Source: Thermoleophilia bacterium (lineage in GTDB: Bacteria; Actinomycetota; Thermoleophilia; Gaiellales; Gaiellaceae). Taken from it: DNA of 15,066 nt. The DNA lies in contig JABFWJ010000077.1 of NCBI GenBank assembly GCA_013362295.1, positions 1 through 15,066 of the forward strand, given 5' to 3'. The notes beneath the pieces are model-generated. The model was not told the origin of the DNA. It ran no database searches and saw only the letters and a list, made by a program, of their open reading frames with translations. The translations under genes and the position numbers were made by a program. This document shows positions 1 through 6,910 of the stretch, one piece after another. Positions within the stretch are counted from its first letter, which is position 1. Every line of letters begins with the position of its first letter.

Positions 1-537
1 CCGCCCTACATCACGGAGCCGCTCGCGGACGCCGAGCGCTACCAGACCGTCTACGCGCGGGAGCGCGGCTCGGCCGCCGCACCCACCGCGGGCCTGCACT
101 TCACACCGGATGTGCTCGCCCGCCTCGAGGTCGAGCGCGTCACGCTGCACGTCGGCCTCGACACGTTCCGCCCGCTGCAGACGGAGACGCTCGAGGAGCA
201 CCGCATCCACGGCGAGCGGTACGAGGTCGCGCCCGCGGCGTGGGCGCGCGTCCAAGCAGCCGCGCGCGTGCTCGGGGTCGGCACGACGACGGTGCGCGTC
301 CTCGAGACGCTCGCCCGTGGTGCTCCGCTCGCGGGCCGCACCGAGCTCTTCGTCACGCCCGGCTTCGAGTTTCGCCGCGTCGATCACGTGCTGACGAACT
401 TCCACCTCCCGCGCTCGACGCTGCTCGCCCTCGTGATGGCCTTCGCCGGCGTGGAGGAGACGCGCCGCCTCTACGCGCTCGCGATCGAGAAGCGCTACCG
501 CTTCTACTCCTTCGGCGATGCGATGCTGATCCTGTGA
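1..537 (+). CDS. queA: S-adenosylmethionine:tRNA ribosyltransferase-isomerase QueA, C-terminal part (5' end outside window)
   Basis: QueA transfers and rearranges the ribosyl group of SAM onto preQ1 at position 34 of GUN-anticodon tRNAs, giving epoxyqueuosine, in the cytoplasm. The reading frame is open from base 1, so the gene enters from outside the window; 178 residues are visible, roughly the C-terminal half of a protein usually near 340-350 residues. Family blocks are clear: PPYI followed by ERYQTVYA at the left edge, APTAGLHFT at about 79-105, HVGLDTFRP at about 148-174, and the C-terminal NFHLPRSTLLALV and YRFYSFGDAMLIL blocks just before the TGA stop. Downstream lies tgt, the preceding enzyme in the same pathway. 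Identification is secure; only the start is missing. Confidence 0.96.
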   Translation, partial: PPYITEPLADAERYQTVYARERGSAAAPTAGLHFTPDVLARLEVERVTLHVGLDTFRPLQTETLEEHRIHGERYEVAPAAWARVQAAARVLGVGTTTVRVLETLARGAPLAGRTELFVTPGFEFRRVDHVLTNFHLPRSTLLALVMAFAGVEETRRLYALAIEKRYRFYSFGDAMLIL

Positions 538-538
538 G

Positions 539-613
539 GACCGGACCAGCCTCTCCGAGACACGGCTCGTCGTTTGGCGACCGGACTAGTCTCGCCGAGC
601 CGTGGCCCGCCGG
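539..613. repeat. Degenerate short repeats between queA and tgt (40-bp period)
   Basis: The spacer after queA holds two imperfect tandem copies with a 40-base period: GACCGGACcAGcCTCtCCGAG starts at 539 and its partner, with t, t and g at the lower-case sites, starts at 579. A 14-base word, CGTCGTTTGGCGAC, occurs at about 568-581 and again at 668-681 on the edge of tgt. The word GGCCCGCCGG also recurs (604-613 and 688-697). No protein is supported here. This looks like a dispersed intergenic repeat family, but its genome-wide copy number cannot be judged from one window. Confidence 0.55.
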
Positions 614-655
614 TGCAAGAGCCCTGCTCCTGGGGATCCGTGGATAGAGCGTCGC

Positions 656-713
656 ACTTCGAAGGCCGTCGTTTGGCGACGGGCCTCGGCCCGCCGGGAC
701 CTGTCTTCGAAGT
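656..713 (+). promoter_or_regulatory. Structured inverted-repeat region around the tgt start codon
   Basis: ACTTCGAAG (656-664) is matched by its exact reverse complement CTTCGAAGT (705-713). Between them lie a hairpin CCGTCG-tttgg-CGACGG (666-682) and a second short one, GGGCC-tc-GGCCC (681-692), which overlaps it by two bases. The likely SD (GAAGG, 661-665) and the TTG start (673) are inside this structure. Each outer arm contains the self-complementary TTCGAA, so the long-range pairing is only one of several options. It may modulate tgt translation, or simply be repeat sequence that supplied the start. Confidence 0.35.
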
Positions 714-1797
714 AGAGGCGACCGACGGGGCGGCTCGGGCCGGCGTGCTGCGGACGGCGCACGGGGAGATCCGCACGCCGGTGTTCATGCCCGTCGGGAC
801 GAAGGCGACGGTCAAGACGCTGCACCCGGACGAGGTACGCGACCTGGGCGCGCAGATCGTGCTCGGCAACACCTACCACCTGCACTTTCGGCCGGGATCC
901 GAGCTGATCCGCGAGCTCGGCGGCCTGCACCGCTTCATGGGCTGGGACGCGCCGATCCTCAGCGACTCCGGCGGCTTCCAGGTGTTCTCGCTGCGCGACA
1001 CGATCGCGCGGGTCGATGACGACGGCGTGACGTTCAACAACGTCTACGACGGTACGCCGACACGCTTCACCCCCGAGCTCGCGGCGCAGATACAGGCGAA
1101 CCTCGGCAGCGACATCGCGATGTGCCTCGACCAGGTGCCGCCCGCCGGCGTCTCGCGGCGCCAGCTCGAGGAGGCGGTCCGGCGCACGACGGCCTGGGCG
1201 CGGCGCCAGCGCGACACGATCCCCGCCGAGGGCCAGCTGCGGTTCGGGATCACGCAGGGCGGCGTCGATCCCGAGCTCCGCCGGCGCTCGACGGAGGAGA
1301 TCGCCGAGCTCTGCTTCGACGGCAACGCGATCGGCGGGCTCGCGATCGGCGAGGACCGCACCCAGATGTTCGAGACGACGGACTGGGCCGCCCGGCTGAT
1401 GCCGTCCGACAAGCCGCGCTACTTCATGGGAATCGGCGACCTCGAGGGCGTGCTGGAGGTGATCGAGGCCGGCGTCGACATGTTCGATTGCGTGCTCCCG
1501 ACCCGGACTGCACGCACCGGCAGCGCGCTGACCGGGGAGGGCCGCCTGAACCTGCGCAACGCCCGCTTCGCCCGCGACGACCGCCCGCTCGACGCCGCCT
1601 GCGACTGCCCGGCCTGCGCCCGCTTCAGCCGTGCCTACATCCGCCACCTCGTCAACCAGAACGAGCTCCTGGGGCTGCGCCTCCTCTCGCTCCACAATCT
1701 ACGCTTCGTGATCGAGCTGACCCAGGGCGCGCGCGAGGCGATCGAGCGCGGCCGGTTCGCGGACTACAAGCGGCAACGGCTGGAAAGGTCGACATGA
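673..1797 (+). CDS. tgt: Queuine/preQ1 tRNA-guanine transglycosylase
   Basis: Tgt swaps guanine 34 of GUN-anticodon tRNAs (Asp, Asn, His, Tyr) for preQ1, the step before QueA. From the TTG at 673 the protein is 374 residues, the usual bacterial size. Visible landmarks are TPVFMPVGT (35-43), the LSDSGGFQ block with catalytic Asp98, the FGITQGG block (191-197), nucleophile Asp272 in MFDCVLPTRTARTG, and a zinc site Cys310, Cys312, Cys315, His341. The TTG is preceded by GAAGG with 7 bases of spacing; an in-frame GTG at 640 is an alternative, and the frame stays open to 574, but that extension runs through repeat sequence and has no family homology. The stop overlaps the yajC start, so the two are probably co-transcribed and translationally coupled. 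Confidence 0.95.
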   Translation: MATGLGPPGPVFEVEATDGAARAGVLRTAHGEIRTPVFMPVGTKATVKTLHPDEVRDLGAQIVLGNTYHLHFRPGSELIRELGGLHRFMGWDAPILSDSGGFQVFSLRDTIARVDDDGVTFNNVYDGTPTRFTPELAAQIQANLGSDIAMCLDQVPPAGVSRRQLEEAVRRTTAWARRQRDTIPAEGQLRFGITQGGVDPELRRRSTEEIAELCFDGNAIGGLAIGEDRTQMFETTDWAARLMPSDKPRYFMGIGDLEGVLEVIEAGVDMFDCVLPTRTARTGSALTGEGRLNLRNARFARDDRPLDAACDCPACARFSRAYIRHLVNQNELLGLRLLSLHNLRFVIELTQGAREAIERGRFADYKRQRLERST

Positions 1798-2099
1798 GCG
1801 GATTCCTGATCCTGATCCTGGTGTTCGGCGTCGCCTGGTTCCTCTTCGTGCTCCCGGCCCGCCGGCGCCGCAGCTCCCACGCGGCCATGCAGGACTCGCT
1901 GGAGGCCGGCGACGAGGTGATCACCGCAGGCGGCCTCCACGGCACGATCAGGGCGCTCGAAGACTCGACGTTGAAGGTCGAGATCGCCCCGGGCGTCGTC
2001 GCAACCCTGGACCGACGGGCGGTTGCGGCCGTCGCGCGGGACGTCGAGGTCGAGAGCGAGCTCGAAAACCTGGACGAAGAGCCACCCGAGCCCGGCTAA
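1794..2099 (+). CDS. yajC: Preprotein translocase subunit YajC
   Basis: YajC is the small single-pass membrane subunit of the SecDF-YajC accessory complex that assists SecYEG-dependent export. The 101-residue product has one N-terminal membrane segment (about residues 3-20), a positive cluster ARRRRSS right after it, then the YajC core with the GDEVITAGGLHGTI block and an acidic C-tail (ELENLDEEPPEPG). The ATG overlaps the tgt stop in an ATGA arrangement, and GGAAAGG lies 5 bases upstream of it. The position between tgt and secDF is the classic conserved gene order. It is slightly short, as YajC proteins often are. Confidence 0.95.
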   Translation: MSGFLILILVFGVAWFLFVLPARRRRSSHAAMQDSLEAGDEVITAGGLHGTIRALEDSTLKVEIAPGVVATLDRRAVAAVARDVEVESELENLDEEPPEPG

Positions 2100-2111
2100 C
2101 CTAGGGGCGCG

Positions 2112-4940
2112 TTGTCTTCCAGGCGCTCACACCTGATCCTGGTGCTCCAGATCGTGCTCGCGCTCGTGGGCACGGCGCTGCTGGCCGTTCCGGGCTCGCC
2201 GGCCCATCGCGGCGTGCGCAAGGGACTGGACCTGCAGGGCGGGCTGGAAGTGGTGCTGAAGGCACAGCCGCCGCCGGGTCACAAGCTGACGACCGCCGAC
2301 CTCGACCGCTCGGTCTCGATCATGCGCAGCCGCGTCGACAAGCTGGGCGTCTCCTCGCCGGAGATCCGCAAGCAGGGCACCGATCAGATCGTCATTCAGC
2401 TGGCGGGGGTTCACGACCCGGAGCAGGCGGCCGCGATCATCGGCAGCACCGCCGAGCTCGAGCTCTACGACATGGAGCCGGCGCTCGTCCCGCCGTCGAC
2501 GTCGAGCGGCAGCGGCGGCAACCCGATCGCGATCCAGAACCTCTACAACCTGCTCTCGCGCGTCCAGTCGAGCGCGAAGAGCGGCAAGCCGAGCGGCTAC
2601 GTGCTCTTCAAGCCGGTGAAGGTCAAGACGACCACCGGGACCGGCAAGAAGAAGAAGACGAAGACCACGATCGTCTGGGTCAAGCAGGCCGGCCCGACGG
2701 CGACGCTGCATCGTGACCCGGTGACCGGAAACGCGGGCCTGCTCGACGCCCACAAGGGCAAGGTGCCGAAGGGCTGGAAGCTGCTGCCCGTCCCGCACGA
2801 CACGATCGTCATCACCTGCACGTCGAAGTCGGCCGCGCTGTGCCCCGGCGACGCGCTCGGCGTCCCGCCGAAAGGCAAAACGGACTACTACCTCTTCAAG
2901 CGCGGCCCCTACCCGAATGACCGCTACGGCCCGTACCCCAACCTGACGGGCAAGGAGCTGAAGCTCAGCGGGACGCGGCAAGACTTCGACCCGAGCACCG
3001 GCCAGCCCGTCGTGCTGATGCAGTTCAACGGGAAGGGCAACAAGGCGTTCTACAAGGTCACGCGCAACGAGGGCCTGCGCGGCCAGATCCAGAAGGCGTC
3101 GCAGCACTTCGCGATCGTGCTCGACAACGAGATCCGCTCCTTCCCGCAGATCGACTACACCGACCCGTCGGTGAACAACGGGATCAACCCGGCCGGGAGC
3201 GGCGCCCAGATCACCGGCATCCAGAGCCTGAAGGAGGCGCAGAACCTCGCGCTCGTGCTGCAGACCGGCGCGCTGCCGGTGAAGTTCGTGCCCCTGGAGC
3301 GCACCGACGTCTCCGCGACGCTCGGGAAGGACTCGCTCAAGCAGGCGCAGAACGCGGCGATCGGCGGCCTGATCGTGGTCGCGCTCTTCCTGCTCTTCCT
3401 CTACCGCTTCCTCGGCCTCGTCGCGGTGATCGGCCTCGGCATCTACGGCGCGTTCATGTACGCGGCGATCCTGCTCTTCGGCGTGACGCTCACCCTGCCG
3501 GGCTTCGCCGGCCTGATCCTGACGATCGGGGTGGCCGCCGACGCGAACGTCGTTGTGTTCGAGCGAATCAAGGAAGAGGTGCGCGCGGGCAAGTCGATGC
3601 GCGCTGCGATTGCGGCCGGCTACGCGAAGGGCTTCCACACGATCGTCGACGCGAACGTGGTCACCGCAATCACCGCGTTGATCCTCTTCGCCGTCGCGAC
3701 CGCGGGCGTCAAGGGCTTCGCGTTGATGCTGCTGATCGGAACCGTCGTCTCGCTGATCACCGCGGTGGCGGCGACGCGCGCGATGCTCGGCCTGCTCGCC
3801 GGCTTCAGGTGGTTCAACAACCCGCGCTTCATGGGCGCGCACCACTCACAGCGCGGCACGTTCCTGCAGATCGACTTCATGTCGCGGAGGAGGCTGTGGT
3901 TCGCGATCTCCGGTGTCGTGCTCGTGGTCAGCGCGATCTCACTCGGCGTGCGCGGGCTCAACCTCGGCATCGACTTCAAGGGCGGCGTGCAGGTCGCGTT
4001 CGTGACGGCGAAGCCCACCCCGATCTCGACGGTGCGCGACCAGACGAACGCGATCGGCCAGCGCGACGCGGTCGTGCAGGGCCGCGGCAAGGCGTACGGC
4101 TCGGAGAGCTACAAGAGCTTCCAGATCCGCCTCAAGAAGCTGTCGGAGCGGGATCAGAACAAGCTGTCCGCGGCGCTCGACCAGAACGTCCACGCGCAGA
4201 AGCCGGGGATCAAGAACGTGTCGTCGAGCTTCGGCCGCCAGATCGCGAGATCGGCAGTGATCGCGATCCTCTTCTCGCTGCTCGTGATCACGCTCTACAT
4301 CACGGTGCGGTTCAAGGGCATCGCGTTCGCCGTGCCGGTGATCGCTGCGCTGTTGCACGACATCCTGATCACCGTCGGCGTCTATTCGCTCACCGGCCGC
4401 GAGGTGACCGAGGCGACCGTCGCCGCGGTCCTCACGGTGCTCGGCTACTCGATCTACGACACGATCATCATCTTCGACCGTATCCGCGAGAACATCCCGA
4501 TCATGCGGCGGGCGCCGTTCGCGACGATCGTCAATGTCTCGTTGTGGGAGACGATCCGCCGCTCGCTGGCGACGACGTTCATCACGCTGTTGCCGGTCGA
4601 AGCGCTGTTCCTATTCGGCGGCGCTACGCTGAAGGACTTCGCCTTCGCGCTGCTCGTGGGCGTCACCTCGGGTGCGTACTCGTCGATCTTCATCGCAGCG
4701 CCGCTGCTCGACTGGTGGAAGGAGCGCGAGCCGGAGTACGCGCGGCGCAAGGGCGTCGAGGTGACCGAGGTCGGCGTCGGCGGCCGCGTGCTCGCGGCGG
4801 CCGAGCGCGCCGCGGCGGATGAGCCGGCACCCGCGACTCCCCTCGACCTGGTCGCCGGGGCGGTCGACGGAGACGCGGCCGCGAAGCGCGAGCGGCGCCG
4901 GCAGCGGCGAAGGACGCGGCCTCATGGCAGAGCCCGCTGA
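2112..4940 (+). CDS. secDF: Fused protein translocase subunit SecDF
   Basis: This RND-type, proton-driven membrane protein pulls exported preproteins through SecYEG on the outer side. It is a single 942-residue SecD-SecF fusion. SecD: first membrane segment about 8-27, GLDLQGG motif near 38-44, large periplasmic part, then a TM bundle with the IGVAADANVVVFERI block (the conserved TM4 Asp needed for proton transport). SecF: membrane segment from about 598, GIDFKGG near 620, and VLGYSIYDTIIIFDRIREN in its TM4. The TTG start has AGGGG 4 bases upstream and lies 12 bases after yajC. Odd points: many actinobacteria keep secD and secF separate, and the SecD periplasmic part contains a Lys/Thr-rich low-complexity stretch (about residues 165-188) and a basic C-terminal tail ending inside the next gene. 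Confidence 0.96.
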   Translation: MSSRRSHLILVLQIVLALVGTALLAVPGSPAHRGVRKGLDLQGGLEVVLKAQPPPGHKLTTADLDRSVSIMRSRVDKLGVSSPEIRKQGTDQIVIQLAGVHDPEQAAAIIGSTAELELYDMEPALVPPSTSSGSGGNPIAIQNLYNLLSRVQSSAKSGKPSGYVLFKPVKVKTTTGTGKKKKTKTTIVWVKQAGPTATLHRDPVTGNAGLLDAHKGKVPKGWKLLPVPHDTIVITCTSKSAALCPGDALGVPPKGKTDYYLFKRGPYPNDRYGPYPNLTGKELKLSGTRQDFDPSTGQPVVLMQFNGKGNKAFYKVTRNEGLRGQIQKASQHFAIVLDNEIRSFPQIDYTDPSVNNGINPAGSGAQITGIQSLKEAQNLALVLQTGALPVKFVPLERTDVSATLGKDSLKQAQNAAIGGLIVVALFLLFLYRFLGLVAVIGLGIYGAFMYAAILLFGVTLTLPGFAGLILTIGVAADANVVVFERIKEEVRAGKSMRAAIAAGYAKGFHTIVDANVVTAITALILFAVATAGVKGFALMLLIGTVVSLITAVAATRAMLGLLAGFRWFNNPRFMGAHHSQRGTFLQIDFMSRRRLWFAISGVVLVVSAISLGVRGLNLGIDFKGGVQVAFVTAKPTPISTVRDQTNAIGQRDAVVQGRGKAYGSESYKSFQIRLKKLSERDQNKLSAALDQNVHAQKPGIKNVSSSFGRQIARSAVIAILFSLLVITLYITVRFKGIAFAVPVIAALLHDILITVGVYSLTGREVTEATVAAVLTVLGYSIYDTIIIFDRIRENIPIMRRAPFATIVNVSLWETIRRSLATTFITLLPVEALFLFGGATLKDFAFALLVGVTSGAYSSIFIAAPLLDWWKEREPEYARRKGVEVTEVGVGGRVLAAAERAAADEPAPATPLDLVAGAVDGDAAAKRERRRQRRRTRPHGRAR

Positions 4941-5184
4941 GTCCCGCGACTCGGTCGAGCGCCTGATCGCCATTCTCGGTCCCCGGCTCGACGAGTTGCG
5001 CGCACTCGGCGACGAGCTGACCTCCCGCTGGCGCGGCGACGCCATCCGCGTCGGCGAGGGCGGGCGCCGGCGGGTGCAGGATCTCGCGCGCGAGCTCGGG
5101 CTCGTCACACGCGACGAGTGGGACGAGCTGGAACTGCGGGTCGCACAGCTCGAGCACCGGCTCCGGTTGCTCGAGGGTGATTGA
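4924..5184 (+). CDS. Small helical, coiled-coil-like protein overlapping secDF
   Basis: This is an 86-residue soluble, charged protein of unknown function. The C-terminal third, VTRDEWDELELRVAQLEHRL, has leucine/hydrophobic heptad spacing and resembles the C-terminal coiled coil of the BMFP/YqiC (UbiK-like) family, which has a similar E-x-LE-x-RVAxLE pattern; that is resemblance, not an assignment. The ATG lies 17 bases inside the 3' end of secDF in another frame, with AGGA 9 bases upstream, implying translational coupling. The stop codon overlaps the -35 box of the helicase promoter, so this is probably the last gene of the queA-secDF transcription unit. No signal peptide or membrane segment is visible. 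Confidence 0.7.
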   Translation: MAEPAESRDSVERLIAILGPRLDELRALGDELTSRWRGDAIRVGEGGRRRVQDLARELGLVTRDEWDELELRVAQLEHRLRLLEGD

Positions 5185-5208
5185 CCCAGCCGAAACCGCT
5201 GCTACCCT
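5181..5208 (+). promoter_or_regulatory. Probable sigma-70-type promoter of the helicase-greA unit
   Basis: TTGACC (5181-5186) and TACCCT (5203-5208) are separated by 16 bases, a good match to -35 and to the actinobacterial TANNNT -10 box. Transcription would start near 5215, immediately before the first leader hairpin (5218). The -35 box overlaps the stop codon of the upstream gene. Confidence 0.55.
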
Positions 5209-5217
5209 GACTTCTAC

Positions 5218-5290
5218 GGAACGCGGATGGGCCGCGTTCCCGTGAGATCGGGTTCCTCTTTCGGACACACGATCTCGGCGTCCGAAGGAG
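5218..5290 (+). promoter_or_regulatory. Structured 5' leader (candidate cis-regulatory RNA) of the DEAD-box helicase
   Basis: Three complementary pairs are packed into the leader. P1: GGAACGCGG (5218-5226) with CCGCGTTCC (5232-5240), a perfect 9-bp stem with a 5-base loop. P2: GAGATCG (5244-5250) with CGATCTC (5270-5276), perfect 7 bp. P3: CTCTTTCGGA (5256-5265) with TCCGAAGGAG (5281-5290), 10 bp with one U-G wobble. P3 contains the whole SD (GAAGGAG, 5284-5290). P2 and P3 cross, so they form either an H-type pseudoknot or two alternative folds that hide or free the SD. No U-run follows, so control would be at translation. I do not recognise a known riboswitch class. Confidence 0.55.
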
Positions 5291-5300
5291 TTGAGACAGC

Positions 5301-6470
5301 TTGACCGATTTTCGTACCCTCGGGGTCTCCGAGGCCCTGAGCAATGGGCTTGCCGCGCGCGGCATCGAGACCCCGTTCCAGATCCAGGCACTCGTCATCC
5401 CCGAGGCACTCTCGGGCGGCGACGTGCTCGCCAAGAGCCCGACGGGCTCTGGCAAGACCCTGGCATTCGCGATTCCGATCGTCGAACGGCTGAACCCCGA
5501 CGATCCGCGGCCGGCGGCGCTCGTCCTCGTGCCGACGCGCGAGCTCTGCCTGCAGGTCACGCAGGAGTTCTGGCTGATCGCAGGCGACCGCATCAGGGTC
5601 GCGCCGGTCTACGGCGGCGTGCCGCTGAAGGCCCAGGCGCGGGAGGCGAAGACCGCCCACGTGCTCGTCGCCACGCCCGGCCGGCTGCAGGATCTCGTCG
5701 ACCGCGGGCTCGTCTCGCTCGACGCGGTGCGGGTGCTCGTGCTCGACGAAGCCGACCGCATGCTCGACATGGGCTTCAAGCCCCAGGTCGACCGCCTCGT
5801 CCACAAGCTGACCGAGCAGCGCCAGACGATGTTCTTCTCCGCGACGCTCGACGGCGAGGTCGGGGAGCTGGCACGCCGCTACACGCACTTCCCGGCCCGC
5901 TTCGAGGGCCAGCTGCCGGCCGAGCGCCGCAGCGGCGAGATCGACCATCAGTTCCTCGCCGTCACCGCGGAGAACAAGGTCTCGACGCTCGTCGATCTCC
6001 TGAAGCGCGACGATCGCGGGCTCGCGCTCGTGTTCGTGCGGACGAAGGCCGGGGCCGACCGGCTCGTCGAGAAGCTGCGCCGTCATGAGGTCGATGCCGT
6101 CGCCATCCACGGCGACAAGGGCCAGGGGCAGCGCGAGAAGGCCCTGTCGCGGTTCGATTCCGGCAGGGTGAAGACGCTCGTTGCGACGGATGTCGCCGCG
6201 CGCGGCCTCGACGTGGACGACATCACGCACGTGATCAACTTCGACCCGCCCGAGGAGCCAGAGGTCTACACGCACCGCGTCGGGCGGACCGGCCGCGCCG
6301 GGCGCGGCGGCACCGGCATCACGTTCGTCCTCCCGGAGCAGCAGGCGGACGTCTCGCGCGTCGCGCGGCTGCAGGGCCACGTGGAGAAGTTCCAGGAGAC
6401 CGGCATGACGGTCGCGAAGCCGCGCGTCGTGTACACGTCGCGGCGGCGTGGGGCGCGGTCGAAGTGGTAG
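5301..6470 (+). CDS. DEAD-box ATP-dependent RNA helicase
   Basis: This is an ATP-dependent RNA duplex-unwinding enzyme of the type used in ribosome assembly, RNA decay or cold adaptation. The 389-residue protein is a bare helicase core. Motifs in order: Q motif (GIETPFQIQ, Gln29), motif I SPTGSGKT with Lys52, Ia VPTREL, Ib TPGRL, DEAD at 149-152, SAT at 180-182, LVFVRTK near 243-249, ATDVAARGLD near 295-304, and HRVGRTGR at 325-332. It lacks the long basic or RNA-binding C-terminal extension that gives DeaD/CsdA-type helicases their targets, so a specific symbol is not justified. TTG at 5301 is preceded by GAAGGAG with a 10-base gap, and the SD is buried in the leader stem described separately. 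The 3' end overlaps greA by 7 bases. Confidence 0.95.
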   Translation: MTDFRTLGVSEALSNGLAARGIETPFQIQALVIPEALSGGDVLAKSPTGSGKTLAFAIPIVERLNPDDPRPAALVLVPTRELCLQVTQEFWLIAGDRIRVAPVYGGVPLKAQAREAKTAHVLVATPGRLQDLVDRGLVSLDAVRVLVLDEADRMLDMGFKPQVDRLVHKLTEQRQTMFFSATLDGEVGELARRYTHFPARFEGQLPAERRSGEIDHQFLAVTAENKVSTLVDLLKRDDRGLALVFVRTKAGADRLVEKLRRHEVDAVAIHGDKGQGQREKALSRFDSGRVKTLVATDVAARGLDVDDITHVINFDPPEEPEVYTHRVGRTGRAGRGGTGITFVLPEQQADVSRVARLQGHVEKFQETGMTVAKPRVVYTSRRRGARSKW

Positions 6471-6910
6471 GCGGCGAGCGGCTCACCGAGAAGCAGGCGC
6501 AGTCGCTGCGCGACGAGCTCGCCGCGCTCGAAGGGCCGCGCCGCGAGGAGGTCGTCGCCGCGATCAAGAAGGCCCGCGAGTTCGGCGATCTCTCGGAGAA
6601 CTTCGAGTACCACGCGGCGAAGAACGAGCAGGGGCTGCTCGAGGCGCGGATCCGCAACCTGCGGGCGCGGCTCGACGGCGCCCAGATCGTCGCCGACGCA
6701 GGCTGCGACGAGGTCGGCGTCGGCTCCGTCGTCGACATCGAGGGCAACGGCCGCTCGATGACGATCGAGGTGAGCGCCGTCGGCGGCGCCGGCACGGTCT
6801 CGCCGACGTCGCCGCTCGGCTCGGCGCTGCTCGGACGGAAGCTGGGCGAGACCGTCGAGGTCCAGGCACCGAAGGGCGCCTGGACCGCGACGATCAAGAA
6901 GATCAGCTGA
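6464..6910 (+). CDS. greA: Transcription elongation factor GreA
   Basis: GreA enters the RNA polymerase secondary channel and stimulates cleavage of backtracked transcripts. The protein is 148 residues: an N-terminal coiled coil (about 7-75) whose tip FGDLSENFEYHAA carries the acidic residues Asp42 and Glu45, then the C-terminal FKBP-like globular domain with the SPLGSALLGRKLGETVEV block typical of the family. The GTG start overlaps the end of the helicase gene by 7 bases and has only a weak G-rich SD, suggesting translational coupling to the helicase. The pairing of an RNA helicase with an elongation factor would put two RNA-metabolism genes under one structured leader. The stop overlaps the convergent hydrolase gene by 8 bases. 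Confidence 0.95.
   Translation: MVGGERLTEKQAQSLRDELAALEGPRREEVVAAIKKAREFGDLSENFEYHAAKNEQGLLEARIRNLRARLDGAQIVADAGCDEVGVGSVVDIEGNGRSMTIEVSAVGGAGTVSPTSPLGSALLGRKLGETVEVQAPKGAWTATIKKIS

Noticed and set aside
574..672. N-terminal extension of Tgt beginning at TTG 574 or GTG 640
   Set aside because: The extension reads through repeat sequence with no family similarity; TTG 673 has an SD and gives the usual length.
539..697. Possible CRISPR-like array between queA and tgt
   Set aside because: There are only two or three degenerate copies with unequal spacing, no unique spacers and no cas genes.
2127..3845. A 572-codon open frame on the minus strand opposite secDF
   Set aside because: It lies antisense to unambiguous SecD motifs, its product is Arg/Ala/Asp/Glu/His-rich without any domain pattern, and such frames are expected opposite GC-rich genes.
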